A stretch of DNA of 6,942 bases from BOG-908 sp964250925 (GTDB lineage: Bacteria; Pseudomonadota; Alphaproteobacteria; Acetobacterales; Acetobacteraceae): positions 1 through 6,942 of the forward strand of contig CAXUHU010000143.1 of NCBI GenBank assembly GCA_964250925.1. Reading direction: 5' to 3'. The notes beneath the pieces were generated by a model that was not told the origin of the DNA, ran no database searches, and saw nothing but the letters and a program-made list of their open reading frames with translations. This document shows positions 6,399 through 6,942 of the stretch, piece after piece (the stretch's first letter is position 1; each line of letters begins with the position of its first letter). A program made the translations under genes and the position numbers.

Positions 6399-6942
6399 AT
6401 GCCGGTGCTCCACTTGGAGGGGTTTGACGGGCCGATGGACCTGCTGCTCGGCCTGGCCGAGCGGCAGCGCATCGACCTCGGCCGGCTCTCCTTCCTGCAC
6501 CTGACCGAACAGTTTTTGGCGGCGATGGAGCGTTACGCAGACCATGTCGCCTTGGAGCGCCGGGCCGACTGGCTGGTGATGGCCACGCGCCTGCTGCTGC
6601 TGCGCTCGCGGCTGCTGTTCCCGGCCAGCCCGCAGGCTCAAGCGGACGCAGCACGGGAGGCGAACCGGGAAGTCGAGCGCCTGCAGGAGATGGCGTTCAT
6701 CCGGGCGGCGGCGGCCTGGCTGGACGCCCGTCCGCAGCTCGGCCGCGACGTCTTCACGCGGCCGCAGAAGCGCAGCCCCAGGGTAGCCTCCTACATGGCG
6801 CTGATGGAGGCCTGCCTGAGCGTGCTGCGGGGCAGGGAAGGGCAGCCTGCCGTGGCGGAGCCCGCCTATCGGCCAATCAATCCCATGCTGTTCCGCGTGC
6901 CGGAGGCCCTGGTCAGGATCCGGGCCAGGCTCGCCGAGCTCG
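6399..6942 (+). CDS. scpA: ScpA-like segregation/condensation protein, 3' end beyond window
   Basis: ScpA is the kleisin that bridges SMC heads and binds ScpB in bacterial condensin. At least 181 residues are visible and the frame is open to the window edge. The N-terminal signature is clear: GFDGPMDLLLGLAERQRIDL (8-27) then a helix to LTEQFL (35-40), followed by ALERRADWLVMATRLLLLRS (51-70). A Glu/Arg/Ala-rich helical middle follows, then a region at 160-181 approaching the usual C-terminal winged helix, which is cut off. ATG 6399 is the first in-frame ATG. The frame is open upstream to a TAG at 6162-6164, and the residues just before Met (Trp-Asp-Gly-Trp-Asp-Thr-Pro-Pro, about 6363-6386) look like genuine protein, yet no start precedes them except a GTG at 6390. 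The true N-terminus may therefore lie upstream and have lost its start. The sequence resembles accessory alphaproteobacterial ScpA copies more than a housekeeping one, from memory rather than a search. Confidence 0.8.
   Translation, partial: MPVLHLEGFDGPMDLLLGLAERQRIDLGRLSFLHLTEQFLAAMERYADHVALERRADWLVMATRLLLLRSRLLFPASPQAQADAAREANREVERLQEMAFIRAAAAWLDARPQLGRDVFTRPQKRSPRVASYMALMEACLSVLRGREGQPAVAEPAYRPINPMLFRVPEALVRIRARLAEL

Noticed and set aside
6154..6654. A 166-codon minus-strand frame opposite the small ORF and ScpA
   Set aside because: The plus strand holds the conserved ScpA motifs, and the reverse frame is low-complexity Ala/Pro/Arg/Gly.

Overview
The window is G+C-rich (roughly two thirds by eye) and tightly packed. 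It holds one complete tripartite RND efflux operon and, at its right end, the beginning of a different locus encoding an ScpA-like segregation/condensation protein that runs off the edge. The proteins and the base composition point to a high-GC proteobacterium. An efflux set ending in a NodT-type outer-membrane factor fits Alpha-, Beta- or Gammaproteobacteria. The ScpA variant resembles accessory copies that I associate with Alphaproteobacteria (Rhizobiales or Acetobacteraceae types). That placement is inference, since no rRNA, tRNA or other taxonomic marker is present.

Layout. Positions 1-140 are a leader with no convincing complete gene. They contain a short perfect inverted repeat, a 9-base direct repeat and a roughly 20-codon ORF whose stop overlaps the first efflux gene. 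Positions 141-3299 encode the inner-membrane RND permease, 3296-4573 the periplasmic adaptor (membrane-fusion protein) and 4570-6090 the outer-membrane lipoprotein channel. The genes overlap by 4 bases at both junctions (GTGA, then ATGA), so they are very probably one translationally coupled transcript. The 79 bases after the operon hold only a weak hairpin. From 6170 onward there is a small, apparently frameshifted ORF with a good ribosome-binding site, then the ScpA-like frame from 6399 (possibly from further upstream) to the window end.

How the genes work together. The permease takes substrate from the periplasm or inner membrane using the proton gradient, the adaptor bridges the periplasm, and the channel passes the outer membrane. 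The substrate cannot be read from the sequence, and no regulator lies within the window. The permease belongs to a recognisable RND subgroup that keeps the TM4 Asp-Asp pair and the TM11 Arg and Thr but lacks the AcrB-type TM10 lysine.

Most of the window is ordinary, well-understood gene content, and I do not see a clear new system. The points most worth a second look are the altered proton-relay set and a lone periplasmic cysteine pair in the permease, a C8 tract at the adaptor/channel junction where a one-base gain would fuse the two frames, the coupled leader ORF, and the disturbed reading frames leading into an accessory ScpA.
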